Positions 7,776-16,292 of a stretch of 64,000 nt of DNA are shown here, piece by piece. The notes under the pieces were generated by a model. The model searched no databases, was not told where the DNA came from, and was given only the letters and a program-made list of their open reading frames with translations. This stretch comes from Rhodobacteraceae bacterium HLUCCO07. Lineage in GTDB: Bacteria; Pseudomonadota; Alphaproteobacteria; Rhodobacterales; Rhodobacteraceae. The stretch's first letter is position 1. The number at the start of each line of letters is the position of its first letter. The DNA lies in NCBI GenBank assembly GCA_001314705.1, contig LJSU01000019.1, positions 1 to 64,000 on the forward strand, in the 5' to 3' direction. Both the position numbers and the translations under genes were made by a program.

Positions 7776-9149
7776 ATGCGCATTCACCTCTTGCCGATCT
7801 GCCTGGTTCTGGCGGGCTGCGTGCCCGGCTCCGCACCCGACGAGAGCGCCACGCGCGCCTATCAGCCCGCGGCGCTGTCGTCGCTGCCGCCGCTCAAGAC
7901 CTTCTCGACCCCGGCCCCCAAGCAGCCCGAACGATCCAATGCCGACATCGCCCGCGATTTCCTCGACCTCGCCTTCCGTCTCGAATCGGGGCGTGAACTG
8001 ACCGTTTTCACCCGCTTCGAAGAACCGATCACCGTGCGCGTCACCGGCCGCGCGCCCGCCACGTTGATGCCCGACCTGACCAGCCTGATCCGCCGCCTGC
8101 GCAGCGAGGCCGGAATCGACATCTCGCTCACCGACGCGCCCGAGGCCAATATCACCATCGAGGCCGTGGCCAGTCGCGAGATCCGCGACAACCTGCCTCA
8201 TGCGGCCTGTTTCGTCGTGCCGGGCATTTCCGACATCTCGCAATACCGCCGCGCGCGCCACAGCCCCCAGGCCAGCTGGGCCCTCCTGCGCAGCCGCGAG
8301 CGACTCGCGGTCTTCGTGCCCGCCGACGCGGCACCACAAGAGACGCGCGATTGCCTGCACGAGGAACTGGCCCAGGCCATCGGCCCGCTCAACGATCTCT
8401 ACCGCCTGCCCGATTCGATCTTCAACGACGACAACATCCACGCGGTCCTGACCGGGTTCGACATGCTCATCCTGCGCGCCTATTACGCGCCCGAACTCGC
8501 CAACGGCATGTCGCGCGACGCAGTTGCCCGCCACCTGCCCGCGATCCTTGCCCGGCTCAACCCGGAGGGCGAGGACCGCCCCGCGCAGCGCCCCACGTCC
8601 ACGCCGCGCAACTGGATCGACGCCGTTCAGGACGCCCTCGGGCCGGGAACCGGCGACGCCGATCGCCGCAAGGCCGCCCGCCGCGCCCTGGCCATTGCCC
8701 AGCATCTCGGCTGGCAGGGCCACCGCCTCGCCTTTTCCCACTACATCACGGGCCGGCTCACCGCCGCGTCCGACCCCGATGCCGCGATCGGCCATTTCCG
8801 GGCCGCCGACCGAATATATGCCGAAACCGCCGGCACCGAACTGCACCGGGCCTTCGTCTCCACCCAGATCGCGGCCCACGCGATAAGCCGCGGGGACGGG
8901 CACAGCGCGCTTGCGATCCTGACCCCCAATCTTGCCGTGGCCGAACGGCACGAGAACGCGGCCCTTCTCTCCACGCTGATGATGCTGCGCGCCGAGGCAC
9001 TCGAACTCACCGGCCGCCCCTCCGAGGCCGCCGAGGTCCGGCTGGACAGTCTGGGCTGGGCGCGTTACGGATTCGGCGCGGATTGGGCCGTGCGCGCCAA
9101 GCGGCGCGAGATCGGCGCGCTCAACCCGTTCAAAGAGAAACGCGGATAA
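7776..9149 (+). CDS. DUF2927 lipoprotein
   Basis: 457 residues from the ATG at 7776; an earlier in-frame ATG at 7758 would spoil the signal peptide. The N-terminus MRIHLLPICLVLAGC has a lipobox (LAGC), so the protein is predicted to be lipid-anchored in the envelope. Residues about 125-265 match the DUF2927 pattern, including HAACFVV, CLHEELAQAIGPLND and SIFNDDNIHAVLT. The C-terminal third is helical and TPR-like (AEALELTGRPSEAAEVRLDSL). Function is unknown. It is followed closely by a tiny membrane protein and a VWA protein. Confidence 0.8.
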   Translation: MRIHLLPICLVLAGCVPGSAPDESATRAYQPAALSSLPPLKTFSTPAPKQPERSNADIARDFLDLAFRLESGRELTVFTRFEEPITVRVTGRAPATLMPDLTSLIRRLRSEAGIDISLTDAPEANITIEAVASREIRDNLPHAACFVVPGISDISQYRRARHSPQASWALLRSRERLAVFVPADAAPQETRDCLHEELAQAIGPLNDLYRLPDSIFNDDNIHAVLTGFDMLILRAYYAPELANGMSRDAVARHLPAILARLNPEGEDRPAQRPTSTPRNWIDAVQDALGPGTGDADRRKAARRALAIAQHLGWQGHRLAFSHYITGRLTAASDPDAAIGHFRAADRIYAETAGTELHRAFVSTQIAAHAISRGDGHSALAILTPNLAVAERHENAALLSTLMMLRAEALELTGRPSEAAEVRLDSLGWARYGFGADWAVRAKRREIGALNPFKEKRG

Positions 9150-9162
9150 GCGGGCAAATCAC

Positions 9163-9333
9163 ATGATCGTCTGGATCGGCGCCGCCCTCGGGGTGGCATT
9201 CGGCATCTATCAAGCCAAGCGGCGCGGCGGCAAGGGGCTCGACATGGCCCAGTATGGTGCGGTCTATGGCATCGCCTTCGCCATCGCGGCGCTGATCCTC
9301 AACATCCTGATCATCCGCATGATGATGGGTTAG
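9163..9333 (+). CDS. Small membrane protein, 56 residues
   Basis: A short gene with 13 bp to the preceding stop and 5 bp to the following start. It has two hydrophobic segments: MIVWIGAALGVAFGIY, and a second one at about residues 34-52, separated by a basic loop (QAKRRGGKG). The tight spacing on both sides suggests one transcript with the VWA protein gene. No family is recognised. Confidence 0.65.
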   Translation: MIVWIGAALGVAFGIYQAKRRGGKGLDMAQYGAVYGIAFAIAALILNILIIRMMMG

Positions 9334-9338
9334 GCGCG

Positions 9339-10523
9339 ATGTTCCTGCCATTCTTCGATGCGCTGCGCAAACACGGTGTCCCGGTCAGCTTGCGCGAACA
9401 CCTCACCTTTCTCGAGGCGATGGGCACCGGCCTCGTCACCTATGACATCGACGGGTTCTATTACCTCGCCCGCAGCGCGCTGGTGAAGGACGAACGCAAT
9501 CTCGACAAGTTCGATCGCGCCTTCGCCACCGCCTTCAAGGGGATCGAGGAGATTTCGCTCTCGGACGTGCTCGAGGCCGTGGACATCCCCGGCGACTGGC
9601 TCGAAAAAATGGCCGAAAAGCACCTCAGCCCCGAGGAGATGGAAGAAATCAAGAGCCTCGGCGGCTTCGACCAACTGATGGAGACGCTGAAAAAGCGGCT
9701 CGAAGAACAGACCGACCGCCACCAGGGCGGATCGAAATGGATCGGCACTGCCGGCACCTCGCCCTTCGGCGCCTATGGCTACAACCCCGAGGGCGTGCGC
9801 ATCGGCCAGAAGGAAAGCCGCCACCAGCGCGCGGTCAAGGTCTGGGACAAGCGCGAGTTCAAGAATCTCGCCGACGATGTCGAACTGGGCACCCGCAACA
9901 TCAAGGTGGCCCTGAAACGCCTGCGCCGCTGGGCCCGCGACGGCGCCCATGACGAGCTTGACCTCGACGGCACGATCCGCGCCACCGCCGAGCATGGCTA
10001 TCTCGACGTGAAAACCCGCCCCGAGCGGCGCAACGCGGTCAAGGTGCTCCTGTTCCTCGACGTGGGCGGCAGCATGGACCCCCATATCAAGATGGTGGAA
10101 GAGCTCTTTTCGGCCGCCAAGACCGAGTTCAAGCATCTCGAATACTACTATTTCCACAACTGCCTTTACGAAGGCGTCTGGCGCGACAACCGCCGCCGCT
10201 GGGACGCGCAGACCCCCACATGGGACGTGCTGCACACCTATGGGCCGGATTACAAATGCATCTTCGTCGGCGACGCCAGCATGAGCCCCTACGAGATCGC
10301 CTATCCGGGCGGCGCGAACGAACACTGGAACGCCGAACCCGGCCAGCTCTGGCTGCAACGCGCCCGAGAACAATGGCCCCAGCATCTCTGGATCAACCCG
10401 GTGCCCGAGAAATACTGGGGCTATACCCATTCGATCGGCATGATCCGCGAGATATTCGAGGACCGCATGGTGCCGATGACCCTCAAGGGCATCGAAGAGG
10501 GCATGAAAGAGCTGTCGCGCTGA
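9339..10523 (+). CDS. VWA-domain protein, CoxE-like
   Basis: 394 residues. A helical N-terminal half (FFDALRKHGVPVSLREHLTF is typical of CoxE-like proteins) precedes a von Willebrand A domain from about residue 230. The metal-site motif reads DVGGS (D241, S245) where DxSxS is canonical, so the middle serine is glycine. Relatives normally work with MoxR-type AAA ATPases in maturation of large enzymes or membrane complexes, but no moxR gene is adjacent. The small membrane protein just upstream is a possible partner. Confidence 0.8.
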   Translation: MFLPFFDALRKHGVPVSLREHLTFLEAMGTGLVTYDIDGFYYLARSALVKDERNLDKFDRAFATAFKGIEEISLSDVLEAVDIPGDWLEKMAEKHLSPEEMEEIKSLGGFDQLMETLKKRLEEQTDRHQGGSKWIGTAGTSPFGAYGYNPEGVRIGQKESRHQRAVKVWDKREFKNLADDVELGTRNIKVALKRLRRWARDGAHDELDLDGTIRATAEHGYLDVKTRPERRNAVKVLLFLDVGGSMDPHIKMVEELFSAAKTEFKHLEYYYFHNCLYEGVWRDNRRRWDAQTPTWDVLHTYGPDYKCIFVGDASMSPYEIAYPGGANEHWNAEPGQLWLQRAREQWPQHLWINPVPEKYWGYTHSIGMIREIFEDRMVPMTLKGIEEGMKELSR

Positions 10524-10686
10524 GGGCGGTCTGATCCAATCGTGTGCTGCGCACGCAGTTCGGTTTCCGTTCAGGCCACGGAGGCCCTGGGGGCCTTGCC
10601 CCCAGACCCCCAGAGTATTTCCGGCAAGATGAAGAACATGCGCGCGCCGCGTTAAGGTTGTTTCCGACCCGATGCCCTGCGGATCA

Positions 10687-10761
10687 GGCGGCAGCCGGGC
10701 GGCAGCCGAATGTCAGCCGCGAGTCACCCCCTGCAAAGATGCACATAAACCCGCGTTAACC
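10687..10761 (+). repeat. Dispersed intergenic repeat, family A copy 1
   Basis: GGCGGCAGCCGG units, then TGTCAGCCG, GAGTCACCCCC and a terminal GTTAACC. Related blocks lie at 26443-26515, 40782-40845 (minus) and 63629-63700. Just upstream (about 10580-10640) is a CCCCCAGAC / GAGTATTT / GGCAAGATGAAG stretch resembling another common intergenic sequence of this bacterial group. No gene is seen in 10524-10772. Confidence 0.6.
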
Positions 10762-10772
10762 GCTGCGAACGC

Positions 10773-11510
10773 TCATCTCGCGAACAGTTGTCCGGGCCAC
10801 CATCCACGCGCGTCCGTGCCGGCGAGTTTCAGCATGTGCCACAGGAAGGCGAGGTTGGACGAGATCACCGGCAGGCCGGTCTCGGCTTCGGCGCGTTCGA
10901 TGATTCCAAAGCTGCGCAGGTTCGTGCAGCTTGCGAAGATCGCATCACAATCCGTTGTTTTTGCGACATTTATCATTGCCTCAAGCGTCGAGGATTCGGC
11001 GATGCGCGCGACGGTGTAGTCGTCCTCCTCGAGAAAGCTCTCCTGCCGGGCGACGGCGATGCCTGCGTCCTTCAGGGCCGCGATCATCGGCTCGTTGACG
11101 CTTTCGACATAGGGGGTGATCATGGCTATGTTATTTGATTTCAACGCCTTGAGGGCCTCAATGACACTCGACATCGGGTTCGTGACCTGCGCCTCGGGAT
11201 GCGCCTTGCGCACCAGCGCCTCCACCCGGTCCGGGCCGATCACGGTGGCCCCCGAGGTGCAGCCATACCCGATCACGTCCAGCCCCCGCGGCAGGCGCTC
11301 GGCCGTGGCGGTCATGTGATTTTCCATGGTCGCCAATGACTTGGGCGTCACATCCGGCTGTGCAGGAATACGGGAATGCAGCAGGCACAGGTCGCGGCCG
11401 GCAAACAGCATCCGCGCCTCGTTCTCCAGCGATTCGTCGGTCGAAAGGACGATCAGCCCGAACCTGCCTGAGCCGCCAAACCCCTGATCCAATTGATATT
11501 CAAGCGCCAT
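10773..11510 (-). CDS. Aspartate/glutamate racemase-superfamily protein (maleate isomerase-like)
   Basis: 245 residues. The two catalytic cysteines of the superfamily are present in typical contexts: C84 in GYGCTSGA and C195 in FASCTNLRS. This pattern is closest to maleate cis-trans isomerase and arylmalonate decarboxylase relatives. AGAGGTG precedes the ATG. It is divergent from a cytochrome P450 gene across 112 bp. The substrate is not predictable. Confidence 0.8.
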   Translation of the reverse strand: MALEYQLDQGFGGSGRFGLIVLSTDESLENEARMLFAGRDLCLLHSRIPAQPDVTPKSLATMENHMTATAERLPRGLDVIGYGCTSGATVIGPDRVEALVRKAHPEAQVTNPMSSVIEALKALKSNNIAMITPYVESVNEPMIAALKDAGIAVARQESFLEEDDYTVARIAESSTLEAMINVAKTTDCDAIFASCTNLRSFGIIERAEAETGLPVISSNLAFLWHMLKLAGTDARGWWPGQLFAR

Positions 11511-11622
11511 GATTCACCTCTTTCGGTGAGTTTCGCACGCCCCGGCGCCCATGCCAAGACATCGCGCTTGCCGTGGCCCCCGATCGCCTGCACCATGGTC
11601 CGAGCCGGAGGAGAACAGCCCC

Positions 11623-12786
11623 ATGTCGGACGCGCCCGTCACCCATATCGACCCTGCCGATTTCACCGCCGATCCCTACCCGGCCCTGGCACGGATGCGG
11701 GCCGAGGCGCCTGTGACCTTCGTGCCCGAACTCGGCGCCACGCTTTTCACGCTTCGAAACGATATTTTCCATCAGGAAAAACAGGTTGAGACATTTTCTT
11801 CATGCCAACCCCAGGGTCTCATGACGATCCTGATGGGCGAGAACATGATGCGCAAGGACGGTGCCGCCCATGCCCGCGAGCGCAAGATCCTCTTTCCCGC
11901 GCTCAGCCCGCGCACGGTGCGCGACAGCTGGACGCCGCTCTTTCGCGCAAAGACACAAGACATCCTGAAGGCCCTGAAACCAAAAGGAAAATGCGACCTG
12001 GTGCGGGAGTATGCCATGCCGGTCTCGGCCGAAGCGCTCAAGCTCGTGACCGGCCTCACCAACATGCCGGCGGAAGAGCTTGACCGCGTGAGCCAGGGCA
12101 TGATCGACGGCTGCGCCAATTACACCGGGGATCCCGGGATCGAGGCCAATTGCCACGACTGCACCGCCTCGATCGACCGCCATATCACCGAGATGATGCC
12201 CCAGCTGCGTGCCCGTCCCGACATGTCCGCGCTCTCGGTCCAGATGCAGGCCGGGCTCGAAGAACCCGCCACTCGCGCCAACATCAAGCTCATCATCTCG
12301 GGCGGGCAGAACGAACCGCGCGACGCCATCGCCGGGGCCGCATGGGCGCTGATGACACACCCCGATCAACATGCACTGATCCGGCAAGGCAGTGCGAGCT
12401 ACGCACAGGCATTCGCGGAATACGCGCGCTGGATCTCGCCCATCGGCATGTCGCCACGTCGCGTGGCCCGGCAGGACACGGTTTGCGGGGTGACGTTCGA
12501 CCCCGAGGATCGCGTCTTCTTCATGTTCTCATCGGCAGGCCATGACGAACAACATTTTGACAATCCACAAGTTTTCGACATCACCCGCGACAATGGCCCT
12601 GCCATCCCCTTCGGCGCGGGTCCGCATTTCTGCGGCGGTGCGGCGGTTGCACGTGCGCTGATCGCCGAGGTGGCGCTGCCGATGCTTTTCGACGCCCTGC
12701 CCGGACTGCATATCGACGGGCCGGTGCCGTTCTCGGGCTGGGCGTTTCGCGGGCCGACCGCCATGCCCGTCGCATGGACCGCATGA
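11623..12786 (+). CDS. Cytochrome P450
   Basis: 387 residues from an ATG preceded by GGAGGAG. The heme-binding loop is PFGAGPHFCGG with the thiolate ligand C337, and the ExxR motif is EYARW. The I-helix segment reads SGGQNEPRD in place of the usual acid-threonine pair used in oxygen activation, an altered active-site element. The protein is soluble and bacterial in type, and no ferredoxin or reductase is nearby. The substrate is unknown. Confidence 0.88.
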   Translation: MSDAPVTHIDPADFTADPYPALARMRAEAPVTFVPELGATLFTLRNDIFHQEKQVETFSSCQPQGLMTILMGENMMRKDGAAHARERKILFPALSPRTVRDSWTPLFRAKTQDILKALKPKGKCDLVREYAMPVSAEALKLVTGLTNMPAEELDRVSQGMIDGCANYTGDPGIEANCHDCTASIDRHITEMMPQLRARPDMSALSVQMQAGLEEPATRANIKLIISGGQNEPRDAIAGAAWALMTHPDQHALIRQGSASYAQAFAEYARWISPIGMSPRRVARQDTVCGVTFDPEDRVFFMFSSAGHDEQHFDNPQVFDITRDNGPAIPFGAGPHFCGGAAVARALIAEVALPMLFDALPGLHIDGPVPFSGWAFRGPTAMPVAWTA

Positions 12787-12825
12787 CCTCTTGTTCGCAT
12801 CGCGGACCAGGCCCATATTGACCAC

Positions 12826-13509
12826 ATGCTCAAGTTCACGCCGATCCTGCTTGCCATCCTTTATGCCATCGGGATGTATCGTTTCTCGGTCTGGCGCACA
12901 ACGCGCGAGCTTGATGCGAAATCGACCGAGCTGGCCGATCCCGCGCTCAAGCCGATGTTCGACCGCATGGCAAAGGCGCTCGACCTGCCGCGGATCCGCG
13001 TTCATCTCTACGAGATAAAGCCCGTGAACGGCCTCGCCGCGCCGGACGGGCGGATTTTCATTACCCGTGGTTTCTATGAAAAGTACCGCGCTGGCGAAGT
13101 GACCGCAGAGGAACTGGCTTCTGTCATCGCCCATGAGCTGGGCCACGTGGCACTGGGCCATTCGCGGCGCCGGATGATCGATTTTTCGGGCCAGAACGCC
13201 ATTCGCACGGCGCTGGCCATGGTATTGTCGCGTTTCCTGCCCGGCATCGGCGTGTGGATCGCGAACGGGATCACCACGCTTCTGGCCGCGGGCCTGTCGC
13301 GCTCGGATGAATACGAGGCCGATGAATATGCCGCGGCGCTGCTCACCAAGGCCGGGATCGGCACGGCGCCGCAGAAATCCCTGTTCGAGAAACTCGAAAA
13401 GCTGACCCAGACCAACATGGGCGCCGCGCCTGCATGGCTGCTCTCGCATCCCAAGACGGCACAGCGGATCGCGGCGATCGAGTCTCTGGAAAGCAAGTGG
13501 CGGGCCTGA
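12826..13509 (+). CDS. M48-family membrane metalloprotease
   Basis: 227 residues. An N-terminal transmembrane segment (LLAILYAIGMYRF) precedes an M48 peptidase domain with zinc motif HELGH (H103, H107) followed by VALGHSRRR. A second hydrophobic region lies at about 140-160, and the third zinc-ligand context is DEYEADEYAA. This resembles the HtpX/BepA class of envelope quality-control proteases but is shorter than HtpX. Confidence 0.85.
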   Translation: MLKFTPILLAILYAIGMYRFSVWRTTRELDAKSTELADPALKPMFDRMAKALDLPRIRVHLYEIKPVNGLAAPDGRIFITRGFYEKYRAGEVTAEELASVIAHELGHVALGHSRRRMIDFSGQNAIRTALAMVLSRFLPGIGVWIANGITTLLAAGLSRSDEYEADEYAAALLTKAGIGTAPQKSLFEKLEKLTQTNMGAAPAWLLSHPKTAQRIAAIESLESKWRA

Positions 13510-13525
13510 GCCCCGAAACGGGCTC
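13508..13525 (+). terminator. Short hairpin at the M48 gene end
   Basis: GAGCCC, loop CGAAAC, GGGCTC, overlapping the TGA stop. It is followed by CTTGGGAAAATACTCG, the inverse of the GAGTATTT-type intergenic sequence seen near 10610. It lies between convergent genes. Confidence 0.35.
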
Positions 13526-13610
13526 TCGCCGCCCTGCTCTTTCTTGGGAAAATACTCGAATACAACGCCGCCATGCGCACGACGCCGCGACTCGCAGCCA
13601 CCGGCATACC

Positions 13611-14162
13611 TCAGTCCAGGCGCCCGGCCACCGCCTTGCCCAGCCTTGGCAATCGCGCCTTTTTCAAGAGCCCCCGCGCCGTCCACGCCTGACCAGAAAG
13701 CCGCTCCGCCTCGGCGCGCACCCGCGCCACCACCGCCTCGACCCGCGCCGCATCCGCCTGCCAGAACCCCTGGAGGAACCCATCCGGGTCGGCCCGGCTC
13801 AGCCCCTCCTCGGCCAGAACCCCGCGCGGGAAATCGCCCGCATTCAGCGTCACGATCACATCCGCCGACCCCGCCACCGCTGCCGCCAGCACGTGAATGT
13901 CGGCCGGGTCGGGAAGCCATAGCCGGGCTTCAAGCGACGGCGTCCACTCGACCGTGGCGCCCGGCCATTTCGCCTGCAAAAGGGCCGCCTCGCCGCGCGC
14001 CTGCATCTCGGCCTCAGGGCCCAGTTTCGCCGCCGCCCGCGCCCATTCCTCAAGGATGCGTTCGGACCAGAGCGGCACGAACGCCCCGGTCCCGGCCACA
14101 CCCAGCAGCACCTCGCGCATGACCGTGGGAAAGATCACGCAGGTATCGAGAACCGCCCTCAC
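13611..14162 (-). CDS. PIN-domain protein, RSP_2648 family
   Basis: 183 residues from a GTG whose GTGA overlaps the stop of the upstream methyltransferase gene. An upstream extension is open but lies inside that gene and is not used here. The PIN fold is indicated by AVLDTCVIF with the first acidic metal ligand D6, then EEWARA and ADVIVTLNAGDFP. PIN proteins are usually RNases, but no antitoxin gene is adjacent, and coupling to an rRNA methyltransferase hints at an RNA-related role. Confidence 0.8.
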   Translation of the reverse strand: MRAVLDTCVIFPTVMREVLLGVAGTGAFVPLWSERILEEWARAAAKLGPEAEMQARGEAALLQAKWPGATVEWTPSLEARLWLPDPADIHVLAAAVAGSADVIVTLNAGDFPRGVLAEEGLSRADPDGFLQGFWQADAARVEAVVARVRAEAERLSGQAWTARGLLKKARLPRLGKAVAGRLD

Positions 14163-15355
14163 AGCCGGAGGAAGAGCGCCTTGAGATACCCGCTCTCGGC
14201 CAGTTGCGGCAAAAGCGGATGATCGGGGCCCGCCTGGCCCGTATGGATCAGCTGCCCCTGCCGCCCGGCCCGGCCGATTCCACGAAACGAGGCCGCGCGA
14301 AACCGCGCGAGGTCGGCCGCATGTGAACAGGAACACAAGCCGAGAATGCCCCCATCCGCCACAAGGGGGGCCGCCATGCGCGCGAGCTTTTCATAGGCGC
14401 GCAGCCCCGCATCCAGCGCCTGTTTCGACGGCGCAAAGGCCGGCGGGTCACAGATCACCATGTCGAATTGCGCCCCCTCACCCGCCAGCGCCTCAAGTGC
14501 CTCGAAGGCATCGCCCCGCCGCGTCTCGAACCGGTCTGAAACACTCATCGCCTCGGCGCCCTGCCGGGCCAGCGTCAACGCCGGCTCCGAGCCATCGACC
14601 GCCAGCGCATGGTCTGCCCCCGCCGCCAGGCAGGCAAGGCCGAACCCGCCCACGTGGGAAAACACATCGAGAACCCGCGCACCCCGCGCCAGCCGCGCGG
14701 CAAACGCATGGTTCTCGCGCTGATCGAAGAACAGCCCCGTCTTCTGCCCGCCCATCAGGTCGGCCATGTAGGTGGCCCCGTTCATCTCGACCGGCACCGG
14801 CCCACCCGGCGCCGCACCGCTCAGAACCTCCTGCCCCTCGTCCAGCCCTTCAAGCGCGCGCGCCCGGCCCGAGGCGTTCTTGATCACCGTCGTTACCCCG
14901 GTCACCGCCACCAGCGCCTCGATCATGGGCTCCAACTGCGCCTCGGCCCATGCCGCGTTGGGCTGCACGACAGCAATATCACCAAAGCGGTCGATCACCA
15001 CCCCGGGCAAACCGTCCGCCTCGGCATGGATCAGCCGGTAAAAGGGTTCCGCATAAAGCCGGGCGCGCAGCGCCAGTGCCCGCGCGATCCGCGCCGCGAA
15101 CCAGGACTGGTCCACCTGCGCCGCCGGATCGCGGTCAAGCATCCGGCAAAAGATCTTCGATCCCGGGTTTACCGCCACCACGCCAAGCACGTCGCGCGCC
15201 GCATCCTCAAGCAACGCCAGCGACCCCGGCGCAATCGCCCTGGTGCGTCGGTCGGTCACCACCTCGTTGGCAAAAACCCAGGGGCTGCCGTGGCGCAGCT
15301 TGCGCACATCGGTCTTGGGCTTGAGGCGGACAATGGGCAAAGGGGACAGCGTCAT
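14159..15355 (-). CDS. rlmI: Class I SAM-dependent rRNA methyltransferase, RlmI-like
   Basis: 398 residues with the RlmI layout: an N-terminal PUA-like domain (HGSPWVFANEV), a central domain with TGLFFDQRENH, and a Rossmann methyltransferase domain. The SAM loop is VLDVFSHVGGFGL, the motif IV signature is CDPPAFAPSK near residue 300, and the nucleophile region is CSCSH near 340. The family methylates C5 of a 23S rRNA cytosine (C1962 in E. coli). It is translationally coupled to the PIN gene. Confidence 0.85.
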   Translation of the reverse strand: MTLSPLPIVRLKPKTDVRKLRHGSPWVFANEVVTDRRTRAIAPGSLALLEDAARDVLGVVAVNPGSKIFCRMLDRDPAAQVDQSWFAARIARALALRARLYAEPFYRLIHAEADGLPGVVIDRFGDIAVVQPNAAWAEAQLEPMIEALVAVTGVTTVIKNASGRARALEGLDEGQEVLSGAAPGGPVPVEMNGATYMADLMGGQKTGLFFDQRENHAFAARLARGARVLDVFSHVGGFGLACLAAGADHALAVDGSEPALTLARQGAEAMSVSDRFETRRGDAFEALEALAGEGAQFDMVICDPPAFAPSKQALDAGLRAYEKLARMAAPLVADGGILGLCSCSHAADLARFRAASFRGIGRAGRQGQLIHTGQAGPDHPLLPQLAESGYLKALFLRL

Positions 15356-15394
15356 GCCGTCCCCTTACCGTCTCCCGTGACCCTTGGAAAGGGA

Positions 15395-16075
15395 TCAGAA
15401 CAGGCTGTTCGTCCGCGCGCCGGTCTGAAGCGGGCTCGCAGCATCGCGCGACACCCCCGCGCTGTGATTTTCTGCCGGGTCTTCCTGCGGATCACCCTTC
15501 ACACCCAGCTCTTTCTGGAAAACGCCGGCAAGATGGTTGGTGATCCTGACTTTCTGGGTCATTCCGTTGCGCTCGGCCTCCACCGCCCGCGCGCCGCCAT
15601 ATCCCTTGAAAGTCGCGTCGATCTCGCGCGGCTCGGCCACAGGTTCCTTCGTTTCAGGGTCGAGGAAATTCACCACGAACCGGATCTCGTGTCGCCCCCC
15701 CACGGTATAGCGGGCTTTCTCGGAAAGCGCGTGGAACCGGTTGACCTCGATATCGAGCATCACGGGTACTTCGCCTTTCGCACCCTGCGTGCCCATCTCG
15801 AGGCTCTGCTCGAAGATCTTCTGCACCTGCGCATGGCGATCACCCAAGGGTTCGCCACGCCAGACGATATCGCCCGGCGGATAGAAGAGATTGGCCTCTG
15901 AAGCCTTCAGGCTGCGCGGCACCCGCACCTGGAACGCGTCCACCTGCATCGCCGGTGCCGTCGCCGCCGCGGTCGGGCCCTGGAATGGCGTGCTGCGCGA
16001 GACGGTATCGACCGCGGTACAGCCCGACACGGCCATTCCCAATACGATCACTGCAGCCATACGAACACGTTTCAT
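15395..16075 (-). CDS. DUF6778-type lipoprotein
   Basis: 226 residues with a lipoprotein signal (VLGMAVSGC). The mature part is predicted mainly beta (FQVRVPRSLKASE, RHEIRFVVNFLDP, ATFKGYGGARAV). It resembles the DUF6778 family, which I know chiefly from Rhodobacteraceae. It is divergent from edd. Function unknown. Confidence 0.7.
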   Translation of the reverse strand: MKRVRMAAVIVLGMAVSGCTAVDTVSRSTPFQGPTAAATAPAMQVDAFQVRVPRSLKASEANLFYPPGDIVWRGEPLGDRHAQVQKIFEQSLEMGTQGAKGEVPVMLDIEVNRFHALSEKARYTVGGRHEIRFVVNFLDPETKEPVAEPREIDATFKGYGGARAVEAERNGMTQKVRITNHLAGVFQKELGVKGDPQEDPAENHSAGVSRDAASPLQTGARTNSLF

Positions 16076-16237
16076 GCTCTTCCTCCTTAGGCTTTTGCCC
16101 TGTTTTCTGCTCGCCTCGAGGATCGGCGCAGATTGGGTCGAATCTGCGGCGCAGCTGCGGTCATCCCGGGGAAATGTGACGGCGCAATTCTGCCGGCTGC
16201 CCGGGCGTGTCTGGCCCGCCGTTGGCAGCGCGGCTTG

Positions 16238-16247
16238 TTAGCGCTAA
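16238..16247. promoter_or_regulatory. LacI/GalR-type operator upstream of edd-eda
   Basis: A perfect palindrome TTAGCGCTAA within TTGTTAGCGCTAAAACG, centred about 50 bp before the edd start. This half-site pattern with a central CG is the classic operator for LacI-family regulators of sugar-acid catabolism. No LacI gene is in the window, so the regulator is encoded elsewhere. Confidence 0.6.
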
Positions 16248-16292
16248 AACGCTTTGCTAGATGTCGCTCATGCGCCGCGCAAAGGGATAACC

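Noticed and set aside
7533-8951. 472-codon minus-strand frame opposite the DUF2927 gene
   Set aside because: The plus strand has a lipoprotein signal and DUF2927 motifs; the minus product is featureless.
13611-14336. Longer start for the PIN protein
   Set aside because: The extra 58 residues lie inside the RlmI-like gene and precede the natural VRAVLDTC start that has a GTGA overlap.
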